Source: Gnetum montanum (lineage: Eukaryota > Streptophyta > Gnetopsida > Gnetales > Gnetaceae). From it: a stretch of 64,000 nucleotides of DNA. This document shows, one piece after another, positions 34,156 through 44,749 of the stretch. Positions within the stretch are counted from its first letter, which is position 1. Every line of letters starts with the position of its first letter. The position numbers and the translations under genes were made by a program. The notes beneath the pieces are model-generated. The model saw nothing but the letters and a program-made list of their open reading frames with translations. It had not been told where the DNA came from and ran no database searches. The stretch lies in assembly GCA_015680685.1 (NCBI GenBank), contig MNCI01016492.1, positions 349,417-413,416 of the forward strand, in the 5' to 3' direction.

Positions 34156-37100
34156 ATGGCGCCTAAGACGAAGAAGAAGAACACTAAATTGGCTAAAATC
34201 GACGAGGTACAGGAGAACCTGGCACATGTTCAACAGGCCGTGGTCGCAGTGTGTAACCTGACACCCTTGAACCGGTAGGTCATTCTTTGCATGCTCGTGT
34301 TATTTTTGCGTTTGTGCTATACAACGTTCTTCGTGTAGATGAGGGTTTATGGACCTTGCGTTTTAGCGAGGGTTTGGGCATGGTTGCGTTTATCGCCATT
34401 GTCAGAGACAGACCTTGCGTTGTTACAAGGGTTTGGGTGATTTCCTCATAGAGGGCTAAGCAAGATTTGTAATGTTTTTGTATTAATGATGTAACTGTGA
34501 ATCTAGGCGTTGAGTTATGTAGCGTGTTTTCTGTACAGTGTCTTGCTGAAGCCTATTCTGATTGTGTTAGACCTCATTGGGGTTTTGTGTTAGGTGAACC
34601 CCATCGTCCCCAATGTCCCTCCTCCTCACACACGAGTGCAGGGGAAGGCCATCTGGTTCCGCAAGGGGGCGCTGGAGTTTCTGCAGTTTTTACTGCGCAA
34701 CTTCAGCATCATTGTCTGGGCTAATGTGACTGGTGATGTTGCCGGTGCCATTTTAGAGCACCTGTTGGCGGGGTCTGCACAGGGGATTCTGGCTTACTTG
34801 ACAGACGGGGCCATCGACACGGGCCATCCCGAGGAACAAGCGCTCAGCGCCCGAGGTCTGAGGAACTTAAACTGGATCTGGGACATGGCCCGTTTCAGCT
34901 GTTATCATGCGTATAACATGTTGTTCATGGCTCGCCATGTGTCGACGTACTTCCAGAACCCACAAGGCATGGTGTACTACACGGGCGGGTAAACAAATTT
35001 GGCTTACTGTGTTGTCTTTATTATTGATATAATGTCTGTTATTGATGTGAAGTGTAAGAGAAGTCTATGTGCAAAGTGTAAGTTAAGCCTACGCTGTAGG
35101 GTACAGGTTTTTTATACATGACAACAGGTTAATTGGTGATGGCGATGCGTTGGCCTGGGCTAAAACGGCAATAATGGCGTTTACCGCGACCAACAACGTG
35201 TGTGCTGGTGTCATCAGGTAAATTGGCCATGAGATGCGTGAGTATCACAGACGTTACGAGCGCCCTTTTAAGAATTGTCAGGAACTTGGGTGGCTGCACA
35301 ATGACTGGACCTCAGATCCGCCCCTTATGGTTGAGGACGTACAGAGGGACCTGCCACCATTCCCTTTGCCCTTCGGACCTGGTAAGGCCGCTGCGTGTTC
35401 TAATGTTATGCGTGTAATTGTGAGTCATGCACATTATGTAATAGTGTTTCTATTTGACTTGCGTTTTATGCCGTTCAGTCAAGGAATCCCGGGAGATTAC
35501 CCTTATGATTTCCGGCCGTGAGGCGAGGGATGTTCTCTTTCGTTACGGTGATATTAAGGAGGCACAGCATTGGCTCGGCCACTCGGTGGCCCCAGTTGCA
35601 GTGACCACCAAGATCGAGGCAGTAGGGCTAATGCACCTATTTTTGGCTGCAACCCCTGATGTCCCCGCCAGTAAAATGATAACCTTGGTCAACTCCTTCA
35701 GCGAGAAGGTGGATCGTTTTTGCACGCGCGTGCATAACGTGCACGTAAACTTCGATATTGACGCTCAACTCTTCTCGGAGCTGTTTGGCATTCCTTCGAA
35801 TGAACTTCCCGTAAAGGCAAAGACCAAGAGGAGCCCTAGAGTCGAGGAGTTTCTGAAGGAGTGGGTCAAGATCCCTAAAGAGACCAAGGGGTTTCCTTGT
35901 GAGAAATTCGAGATGGGGACTACCAAGACACTTTATCCCCTTTTTCGGGCCTGGACCTTCCCCAAAACCCTCTCGCAGGCGAAGTTCTTTTTGGTAGAAC
36001 AGACCTGTATTATGCGAGAGGTCCTGGAAGAGGGAACCTGGTTCGATTGGGCGAGCCATCTTGCCAAGGGATTGCGCAGTGAAATGGTCAAGCTTCGCAA
36101 GAAGCTCGAGTCCCGCTTCAATGTGCATTACGCCTTTTTCATAGCTTGCCTCCGGCGGTTTGCTGAGTTTCTGGTCGTTCAGAGGAATGGGGTCTGGGCA
36201 TAGTAAGACCAAGACCAGCTATCCAGACCTTGGATAGCCCACATTTTCAACACTACCCGTGGGCAGGATCCGCCGGAAGGGATCGGGGAGTCGTTGTCTG
36301 TAACGACTAAAGGCTTGACGGCACCCCAAGTACGAGGTCTCGACAGCATAGGCGGGATAATGCCTACCTACACCGGCGACGCCTCGCGGTGGAAACGCCT
36401 GGCGGAGGAAATTGTGGAACTGGTAGCTCGACAGAAGAGGCACCGCCTAACTAAGGCCCCTGGGGGTGATGCAGGCCAAACTGTTGGGATCAAGGTGCAG
36501 CGGAATAAGCCTCTGCCCGGTAAGTGTGAAAGGATTTGTATACGCAATGCTTTACTTAGATGATCTGGAATTATATGCTAACGTATGGTGGTGTAAACAG
36601 TAAAAATGACAGGGCAATTGACCCCTGAGACAGGGGCGATGATACTAAGCCATGGGGAGGGGGCCTCAATTTTGGAAGAAGAGGCCCCAGCTGTTAATAT
36701 GAGCCGTGTGCAGGTTCTAGTGCGTGAGGCGGCCCCAGCTGCTAGCGGAAGCCGCGTATAGGCTGGGGTGCGTGAGGAGGCCCCAGCCACTGGAACCAGC
36801 GACGCACAGACTCCAGTGCATGAAAGGGAAAAAGATACGGAAGATGTTGATGAGATTGCCACTGTCACCGGCAGAGGTAATGAGTGCGTTAGTGTGTTTG
36901 AAAAATCTGTTAATAGAGGGAGTGTCTAACCAAATTATGCTATAGGGGAAGAAGATGCCTCAACGTCTGCTGCTGTGAGCAAAATGTGGAGAGACTTCCC
37001 TGATAAATTTGCCTTCATGGAAGGCGTCGTCAGCGACATGATCGAGTGTCTGGAACGCGTCGAACCTGGCACTGGTAAGTTATGGCTGTAACGAGGTTAC

Positions 37101-38091
37101 GACATAATGTCTTAGTAATGTGTCATCCGTATTGATGCTTGTTTTCTGTTAGGAGCTCACCTCCGATGGGATCCCGCGGAGCCCATTGATCTGGACACAG
37201 CGGAGCCCCCATCTAATGGGGTAGTCGTGCCATGCTACATTTATGAGGAAATGCGTAAATGTGCGTTACGCTCGACGCGCTCTGTATGGGAAAGTAGGAA
37301 CGTTAATGAAAGCCTATGGAAAAGGCTGCAACGGTCGGAACAGAGGGTTGAATCCTTGACCAAGGAAGTCGAAGACCTAAGGACGCGGTACGAATTCCTA
37401 CAGGCTTGAGTGATGGGGGATGAAGACTGGCGTACTGCTGTTATTGATCACTCCCGTTATTGGACAGCCATCAAGAACAGCGTACAGACCAGTCGGGCGT
37501 TAGTAGAGCAGAGGATGCAAATTGAACTCCTAGCTCAGAAAAGCCGAGACTGGAGGGACTACTNNNNNNNNNNNNNNNNNNNNNNNNNNNNNNNNNNNNN
37601 NNNNNNNNNNNNNNNNNNNNNNNNNNNNNNNNNNNNNNNNNNNNNNNNNNNNNNNNNNNNNNNNNNNNNNNNNNNNNNNNNNNNNNNNNNNNNNNNNNNN
37701 NNNNNNNNNNNNNNNNNNNNNNNNNNNNNNNNNNNNNNNNNNNNNNNNNNNNNNNNNNNNNNNNNNNNNNCGTCGCGAGTAAGTTTACGCATGACTTAGT
37801 CGGAAGATTTTCTGACTAGCGTCGTCTATTCTAATTTTTGATGTTATTTGATTTTAGGTACCGGAAGAAGGTAGTGAAAATACGCCAGCTAAAGGGCTGG
37901 GAGAGGAAACTGTGGAAGCAGAGGTGGAACACAACGATGAAGAGCGTCCTCCTGTGGAGCCAGTGCCGGAACGGGAGCCTCATGAAGGGGCAGTCGTTCC
38001 CAGAAATGATGGCCCACTGGAGGATGACCTTTTGGGGCTAGATCCCGAGTTAAGAGATACCGGTGATAGTGGTAGTAGGTGGAATGCATAA
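34156..38091 (+). pseudogene. Antisense multi-exon gene carried by element E
   Basis: A spliced gene on the strand opposite to E gag-pol. Proposed exons: 34156-34248 (MAPKTKKKNTK; boundary unsure), 34594-34988, 35128-35381, 35479-36519, 36601-36876, 36946-37074, 37153 into the N gap at 37564, and 37858-38091 (ends RWNA, TAA). Every intron is GT-AG and the reading phase closes at each junction from exon 2 to 7. Five stops remain (TAA 35219, TAG 36201, TAA 36204, TAG 36759, TGA 37407), each one C-to-T from a Gln or Arg codon, and no frameshift is seen. Protein: a Lys-rich start; a region with EFLQFLLRNFSIIVW and GDVAGAILEHLL that recalls FCP1-like HAD folds but lacks a visible DxDxT; GDGDALAWAK; a large middle domain (IEAVGLMHLFLAATPDVP); EEAPA repeats; FMEGVVSDMIECLERV; a coiled coil (EQRVESLTKEVEDLR); and an acidic tail. 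Function unknown; homologous remnants occur in B, D and G. Confidence 0.82.
37564..37770. other. Assembly gap (207 N) inside antisense gene of E
   Basis: Falls between exon 7 and the last exon. Sequence after it (CGTCGCGA then GTAAGT) looks like the end of an exon and a donor, so part of one or two exons is missing. Confidence 0.95.
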
Positions 38092-38294
38092 TTATTGTTT
38101 ACGCAAAATTTTGTTAATGTTGAGTGTAGTATCATGTTACGAATGACTAGAAAGACATGTTATAAAACCTGGTGGATGCGTTGAATATCAATTACATATA
38201 TATATATATATTTTATTTTTTTATTTTTCTGTTTCGTCGATAGAGTGCGAGTGTAACTATTGAAAAGTTCACCTAAGTAATGATGATAGAGCGT

Positions 38295-38540
38295 AATTCC
38301 TAGTTTAAGGCTGTTGCGGGCCGGAAGCGTAAAGTAAAGAAAGCGTAAAGTAAAGAAAGCTAGTTTAAGGCCGTTGCGGGCTAGCATATGAGTTTGCGTA
38401 AACTAGCTACTAGTTTAAGGCCGTTGCGGGCCAACTGAATATGAGTTTGCGTAAACTAGCTACTAGTTTAAGGCCGTTGCGGGCCAACTGAATATGAGTT
38501 TGCGTAAACTAGCTACTAGTTTAAGGCCGTTGCGGGCCAA
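38295..38540 (-). repeat. Post-protease repeats of E (GGCCCGCAACGGCCTTAAACTAG)
   Basis: Five copies of TAGTTTAAGGCCGTTGCGGGCC (plus strand), the last three at a 52-bp period with AACTGAATATGAGTTTGCGTAA between them. They lie between the end of the antisense gene and the end of gag-pro, the same place as the B block at 10970-11190. Confidence 0.9.
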
Positions 38541-38721
38541 CGACGTAAACACATAACAGAATATAATCTTGCGTAAGTGCGTAAAATAGTGTGAAAGTGT
38601 AAATGCAAAGCGTAAACACGGAAAGCAAATATAGCGTAAAAGTATGCTAACAAAAGAAGCTATTAAAAAGGGGAGTATGCTATCTTACAAGGAAATGGTC
38701 ATGCACGCAGAAGACCCTTGT

Positions 38722-41700
38722 TCAACCATCGATACGCAATTGTCTCCTAGCGGCTTTTATGTTAAACGTTGCGTAAGGGCAAGGAGGTTTGTGGTTTGGC
38801 TCTTCTACGCTATCATCCGGAAATGGCAGGTCGGCCCAGGCTAGACCATCGTCATTGTTGTCATTCTGTTTAAGGGCTTGGAGATGGGACTGATCGTCAG
38901 TTGTTTCGATCTCTGAACCCCGTTCTTCTTCAATGTTGTTGATGGTCCTGGGGGTGACCTCGTCGCCGCGTATGATAACCTCCCCTCCGGCGTAGGGCAG
39001 GTGTATCTCTTGATGTATCGACGATGAGACCACCCTCAGCTAGGCTAACCACGACCTCCCTAAGATTAAGTTGAAGTCGGGCATCTCCTCGACGACTAAG
39101 AATGTGGCTTCCGTTGGGAATTGATCCCCCGCCACAAACTCAATACGTACCATCCCCTTGACTTGAACCCGTGCTCCGTTGAACGATTTCACGCAGGCTA
39201 TTGTCGTGGGAGTGATCTGATCGACCAATCCCAACCTATCCACAATGGAATAGGGAACGACGTTAGCAGCTGCACCATCATCCACGTGTACCCTCCAGAT
39301 CCGGTATTGGCCGACCCAAATGGTAATGAACATAGGCTCAGTCATTACTTGACCTTTCTCCGGATCATCTTTGATAGACTCGTCCAGGAAGGTCAACGAG
39401 GTAGGCTTGGGTTATTCGGCTTCGGAAGGAAACATGATAGCGTGTATCGCTTCCTCTTCTACCGGCAAGTTGGCATCCACCGATATGGACGTCAACATGC
39501 GTACCATAGCCTCACGGTGTTCTCGAGACGTCATCAGTAAGTCGTACAAGCTCAGCGTTGTGTTCTTTTGCTTAATAGCTTGTTTGACTTACGTGAATGC
39601 ACCAAGGAGATCCTTCTCTCGGCTGGGTTGTTTATCCCCCTTGTCCTCCTCCATTCAGCCCAAAAGACGGATCTCTCGAGGTGGAGCAGTGTCAGTGGGA
39701 GGGTTGTTCTTTTTCCTGCAAAGAGGAGGTGGCTGCGTTTTTGTACTTTTTGCCTACTTCTGAGGCGTGGACAAAGGCACAGAGGCCAGGGGCCTGGGTT
39801 TAGGGAAGCTGAGCGTAAGGTGGTCTTTTGTTGCGTTAACTGTGGTATTCTCCCCCTTTCGCTTGGGAGGCGATGGCTGGTTATCTTGACGAGAGGTCTG
39901 CCCCTGCGTGAGAGGAGCAGGCCGTGGTTCTGGCACCCTAATAATGAAGGGCGCTGTAGGCATGGGCACGGATGGAGCCGCGGCTTGAGTACTATCGCGT
40001 GACTGAGGGTGTACTTGGGAAGGTGCCCGTATAATGAAAGGTGGCTGTGAGACCCCACCGGCTGCCGCTGAAGTAGTTGGTGCTTTTGGTGAGCTAGCGG
40101 GCACACGCAAAACAAAAGGCTGTTTTGGCGGTCCCTTACACTCACCATCCGTACTCACTACAGTGATTGTATAAGGATCATATTTTGCGTTCAACAGATC
40201 CTTATATACATGCAGTGTTTGGTTTTCCGGACGCGTAGGGTTACTGCTGTCTAATTTTAGATGACCTTCGTTGATCATGCGTTGAATGTCGTCCTTCAAC
40301 GCCCAGCAGTAATCCGTGTCGTGACCACACATCTGGTGGTAGTCACAGAAACGGTCCAGCCTGAAAGATCTCGGAACTGCTGGTTCGTTAGGCAGAGCTA
40401 AAGAAGGGTCCTTCAGTAGTTCACAGTGATGCCTGTGATGCTTCAGAGCTTCCACGGACACCTTCTTAGGTTGAATGTGCCCTACCGCTAACAGTTGTTT
40501 CAGCAGTTCAGAATTCTTTACAGGTAAAGCCACATATTTTGAACGATCTTTACGCTCAAAATTTGGCTTTGGCTGGGGGGGACCTTCAGGGGCAGCTGTG
40601 GTTTGGTTGGTGCTGGCACCAGCCGTGGCCTCAGGAGGCGCTATTGTGGACGCCTTCTTGTTCTTGTTCTTTGCGTTTTCAGTCAGCGTAGCTACCATCG
40701 TTGTCGCTGCCTTGCCTTTGTCCTTGGCCTTATTGTGTACGTTTTTGTAGGTGACATATGTCGGGTCTTTGCTGGCCTCCGCAGCATCTTGGATGCTCCT
40801 AACTTGTGCGAAGGCCTGATGTAAATTACTCATGGAAAGGTAATACAGCTTTGACTTAATGAAGTCATTGACTGCTCCCTTGAACATAGCCAGCATATGC
40901 GAATCCACGATCGGCTCGCGGATCTCGTTCAAGGTGGCATTCCAGCGCTGTATAAACTTTTGGACTGGCTCGAGTGGGTCTTATTTCACCCCCATGAGCT
41001 GATCCAGTGTGACTTCCGGCTTCAAATTGTATTTGAAGCGGATCACAAACTGGGTCAGCAGCTCTTCCAAGGTTGAGATGGAGGAGCGTGGGAGGGCTCG
41101 GTACCAATCCAAAGCTTTCCCTGTTAACGACATCGCAAAGACGCGGATGATAGTGTGTGGCCACTATTGAAGCAACAAGGACTCAGATCTAAACATGACA
41201 AGGTGAGCGTTGGGATCTCCCTCTCCATTGTACTTGGTAAAATGAGGCAGGGACATCCCCGGTGGTAACGACAGCATTAGCACCGCTGGACTAATCGGAT
41301 CGTCCTGATAAAAGTCCATGATCTGAATAGTATCAGATCCAGCAGCTTTAAGACGTCGGACCTCCTCAGTGAGGGTCTGTATAAGCTGGAAGGCTTGGTT
41401 CAGACCTGTTAACGGAGGTGTCTGTGTAGCAGGCACAGGAGGTTGGACCGGGAGGACGGCGCCAGGAAATGGAAACAACGGAAGAGGCTGGCTGGCTGCT
41501 GGCTGGGCAGGGATCCCTGCAAGCGGAGGGGCCTGTGAAGACCACCACCTACTGGTTTGGGCGGAGGGGTTAGTAGTTTCCTGCTGCACAAAATAGGGAT
41601 AGGTATACTGCGGGATCCCTTGTGGAGCTTGCGCGATAGGTGCAAACGGGGGCTGCACGCCGTACACCACAGATTGAGCATGTTGCACCGCTGGGTTGGC

Positions 41701-42513
41701 CCACTGACCTACGGCAGGTTGGTGGATGTATGTTTGTGGCTGAGCAGTCGCGGGTATCTGTTGAGTGTGCGGATATGGAAGCGGCATGGCCTGGGCCGGG
41801 CGCGTTACAGATACGTTATGGGGTTGTATCTGAGGGATGAAATGGGGTGCGGCGGTCGCCGGGATTACCGCTGGGATACTAATTACTTGTTGTGAAGGAA
41901 CCACCCCCGCGTTATGGTGCAGTAGTTGTGCTTGCAACCTAGACGGCTGCGCGTTGCCCTACGGAAAGATAGGGATGTGCGTCTGCGCGGTCGCGGCTGG
42001 GTCAAGAGAGGCTGCCTCTCCTTTGAAAGGGAACAACGGATTTATGTGCGTGTGGGGCGTCAGAGTATGGAACGAATGTTCCGACAGAGCCGCGAATTCA
42101 TCCTCTGCCTCTTCTCCATGCTGGGGCTCCACCACAGGTTGTGAAGTCTAGCCTTTGGCCATGACCAAATATGCGATAAGTTCGTGTTGGTGTTCGGTCA
42201 AGGGGATTATGTCGTAAGCTATCGGCTTAAAATCATAGCCCCCTCGGTGGAGCACCTCAAAGTTTCGCTTCGCCTCCACCTCGGCTCGGCTGAGAGCCAG
42301 CCTCGCCTAGATCTTAATGCGTATGAAGTTGTATTCTTCAGGGGTTATAACCGTGAAGATAGGCTCTTTCCCCTGAAGCCTCAATGAATGGCGCAATGGG
42401 CCCTGAGGTCCCGTTGCGCACGGAGCTGGTCCTGTGACCACCGTAGGATTGATGGGTGCGACACCCGGATCGGTGGTGACCATGGCAGTTGTGTTTGAGT
42501 AAAAGGAATCCAT
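38722..42513 (-). pseudogene. gag-pro: gag-protease of element E (ten stops, no frameshift)
   Basis: A single frame of about 1264 codons from the likely start MDSFYSN at 42513 to the stop at 38722. Domains: LRHSLRLQGKEP and EYNFIRIKI; Pro/Gln-rich spacer (41940-41300); gag domain (about 41290-40780: PGMSLPHFTKY, KALDWYRALP, FIQRW, KSKLYYL); Lys/Ala-rich linker; knuckle FCDYHQMCGHDTDYC near 40340 (C-x2-H-x4-H-x4-C); PFVLRVP, PFIIRAP and PFIIRVP repeats; LSLYDLLMTS; protease VHVDDGAAANVVPY near 39295 and NLILGRSWLA near 39050. Ten premature stops are all explained by CAG, CAA or CGA changing at C; where B or F can be compared, most of these positions hold Gln. Confidence 0.9.
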
Positions 42514-42723
42514 TGATCGATGAAATCGAGAGCAACCGGTACTCGGATCTAAAAGAAAATGGCTGGCAACAAAAAGCACAAAAGGCTTTCTACCCTGTAG
42601 GATTTCAAAGAAATCATCCTTGTGAACGATCTATACCACGCAATTGACCGTAGACTTCCCTAGAGGTATTATGTCTATGGTTTAGGGTATGGATCGCTAC
42701 CAGGGCTACCCGAAATATTCGGA

Positions 42724-42753
42724 TCGGAGGTTCAAGCCCTCCTTCTAGTGCCA
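42724..42753 (-). other. Extended primer binding site of E (tRNA-Asn, ~30 nt)
   Basis: The plus strand ends GCCCTCCTTCTAGTGCCA (42736-42753), the tRNA-Asn 3' end with one change. The 12 bases before it, TCGGAGGTTCAA, continue as the tRNA T-stem and loop. Match length is therefore about 30 nt rather than the usual ~18. Six bases separate it from the LTR. Confidence 0.75.
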
Positions 42754-42759
42754 GAAAAT

Positions 42760-44488
42760 TGTAGCGACAGGAAACGTCGGCAGTTGGAAATACCGACCGA
42801 GATTCCGTGTATACAGTTTTAACCACGGATCCGCGCGAGGGCTATGCTGGAAAAAGCAATTCTGCAGTACCCTGAACGGTCTTGTCGATCAGACAGGGAC
42901 TTACGGGTCATTAAAACAATGAAGATTACAGATCTTTGCGTGCTACGATTTGATTCGAGGGATCGTGAAACGGGAGGAAAACGACGTGGATGGATCGCTA
43001 CGATGATAACGTTAAACACGCTGAAGAGACGCTAATCAAGAGAGAAACACGTGATTTTCAAAGATCTATGTTTCGATTTTTGAAAGAATGTGTGTTACGT
43101 TACAATGGGAGAGACCCCCGATAACTTTATGTAAAAATGAGCACAAAAAAACAAGGAAACTATCCAGACAGAAGTCCGATCTACCTCGTAGGCCAAAGCT
43201 GGGATGCAAGGATGGTCAAGCTCTGAGGTCTGCCGATCAATTGTTTCTGACTAGTAGAGTCTGCAAACTGGGCGAGACAATCTCACAATCCGTTTTCTGC
43301 TTATTTGCTTCGAGCAGATTCTGCACAGGGCAACGATCGCTAATGGAATGCTCTCTCTTGTTGCTAAGGCTCAAGTGCATTGTGCTCTGTTCTTGCTAAA
43401 GGATGATGCTGTCAGCAGTTGTCAAAAGGTTGCTCTTTGTTTCTCTGCTCAAGGTTATAAGTGTTTCCTTGTTCAGAAAATGCTCTTGCCCTTTTGATTT
43501 TCTGCCGCTCAAAGTGATAAATGCTCTGGTGCTCAAAAAAATGCCTCTGCTTCTCTGATTTTCCAACCCTTGTATCTTTGTCAACTGAGGTATTTATAGG
43601 CCACGACACTCCGTGGAAAAGGTGCAACCCTGATGACGTGGGTCCTAGATATTTCGGGTTCCGTTGACTTGATCATTTTAAGTCAGACTGTGACTACATA
43701 CAACACGCTCGCTTGCGTGTTGTGCGTGTGAAGAGCAGGTACATGTTGAGCATGCTTCAATTTCTTTCAGGCTGTATTACACTCATTCGCATTGTGTTGC
43801 GTGTATGAGCGTAACCCGGTATAAAAACAACATGCTCAAAATTGTCTTACGCTCACTACGTAGCTGCGCGTAACAAAGCGTAGATAATGACCAATTTACG
43901 CTCACTACGTAGCTGCGCGTAACGAAGCGTAAATAATGACTAATTTACGCTCACGACATAGCTGCACGTAATGAAGTGTAAACAATGTCTGGCCTTAGTG
44001 ATGAAATACGCAATGATACGCACCGTTGCGTAACGAGCGTAAAGACAAGTTATTCATGCGTCGGGAGAAAAAGTGTCGAACGTTGTGCTTCTCTGGACTC
44101 TGCCTTTGACTATTTTGGAGCTTGTTACGCTCATTACGCTGCCATGCGTTATAGAGCGTAAACTTGTCCTTGAACAAAAGACTTAACACAAGAGATCGGA
44201 TATCACGCTGCTTAAGCTTCTCCCTATGCTGAAGCAACTATCCTTCTGATGCTGGACTATGTCGAAACACCATCACGCTGAGCGTCATTACGCTATGTCG
44301 CGTGATATAGCGTAAACAGTCAAAAGCATAGAAAGATTAGGAATCTACATAGGAAGTTGTGGACTTGATGCTACGTGCCTCTTGGCGTTGCTCTGTCTTA
44401 TTCCCCCCCTCTGGAATGCTGAGATGCACCCTTGCCTAAATTGCGAATCTTTGCCTGAAGCTGACTCGCAATTTTTAACGGTGTTTCA
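42760..44488 (-). repeat. 5' LTR of element E
   Basis: 1729 bp, beginning TGAAACACCG on the minus strand and ending CTACA. TATA box at 43591-43598 (minus). Three ~49-bp tandem units (43847-43990) each hold CTACGTAG or a variant and CGTAACGAAGCGTA. Flanked by GAGAG at 44489-44493. Confidence 0.93.
43591..43598 (-). promoter_or_regulatory. TATA box, E 5' LTR
   Basis: TATTTATA on plus, TATAAATA on minus; it would drive the gag-pol transcript leftward. Confidence 0.7.
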
Positions 44489-44493
44489 GAGAG

Positions 44494-44708
44494 CATAGTC
44501 TTGGCACTTAGGAAAATTTGTAGCTACTTTCCAAAATTAGAAAAATCTTGCAAATCTAGAGTTTTGTTGCAAACTATGTTGACTAGGATTTGGAGAATTA
44601 TCCTAGTAGTGGGAAGCATAGGCCCATCACATAGAAAAATTTACCTTGTGTTGACACTTAGACAAATTTACAATCAAGACGTGGTGGCCAAAATTTGGTA
44701 GTGTTTCA
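44494..44708 (-). repeat. Solo LTR, minus strand, part 2
   Basis: Completes the solo LTR interrupted by E: it ends GGTAGTGTTTCA at 44708 (TGAAACACTACC on the minus strand, an LTR start), followed by GCCTA, partner of GCCCA at 22611. Confidence 0.75.
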
Positions 44709-44749
44709 GCCTAGATTTAAGATATTAATGTATCCACACTCAAAAAGGC

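Larger units (their letters stand above)
33765..38688 (-). other. Protease-RT spacer of E, possible sense-strand intron enclosing the antisense gene
   Basis: On the minus strand a strong donor-like GTAAGATA begins at 38688, 33 bases after the protease stop, and TTTTGCAG ends at 33765 immediately before an in-frame GACAGACGG in RT. The codon phase fits on both sides if the intervening TGA (38722) is a mutated CGA. Ogre elements are known to splice an intron between protease and RT. Alternatively TTGCCAATTTTGCAG is simply coding (LPILQ), since A and D have coding sequence there. This is a hypothesis only. Confidence 0.35.
24086..44488 (-). mobile_element. Element E: large Ty3/gypsy element with antisense gene, hosting F
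   Basis: Minus-strand element of 20.4 kb with LTRs 42760-44488 (5') and 24086-25814 (3'), flanked by GAGAG at 24081-24085 and 44489-44493. In its own direction: primer site (tRNA-Asn), gag-pro (42513-38722), AAACTAG repeats, a ~4.9-kb region holding a spliced gene on the opposite strand, the start of RT (33779-33259), then inserted element F. After a deletion come its integrase C-terminus (28162-27554), 3'UTR repeats and polypurine tract. The LTR copies look alike and differ mostly by transitions, so the insertion is fairly young compared with A, D and G. Confidence 0.93.

Noticed and set aside
35218-35233. A 16-base intron (GT...AG) in the antisense gene that would remove the TAA at 35219
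   Set aside because: Far too short for a plant intron; a CAA to TAA change in a continuing frame explains the stop and agrees with the other stops.
35637-36212. 191-codon minus-strand frame opposite exon 4 of the antisense gene
   Set aside because: Shadow of the plus-strand exon; only the plus strand is conserved with D and has proper splice phases.
38160-38387. Small minus-strand frame with (TA)n tract
   Set aside because: Simple-sequence TATATA and repeat units; no protein character.
42721-42753. Possible tRNA-Asn gene fragment
   Set aside because: Only the 3' 30 bases match, directly next to an LTR end and in primer-site orientation; there is no anticodon arm or 5' half.
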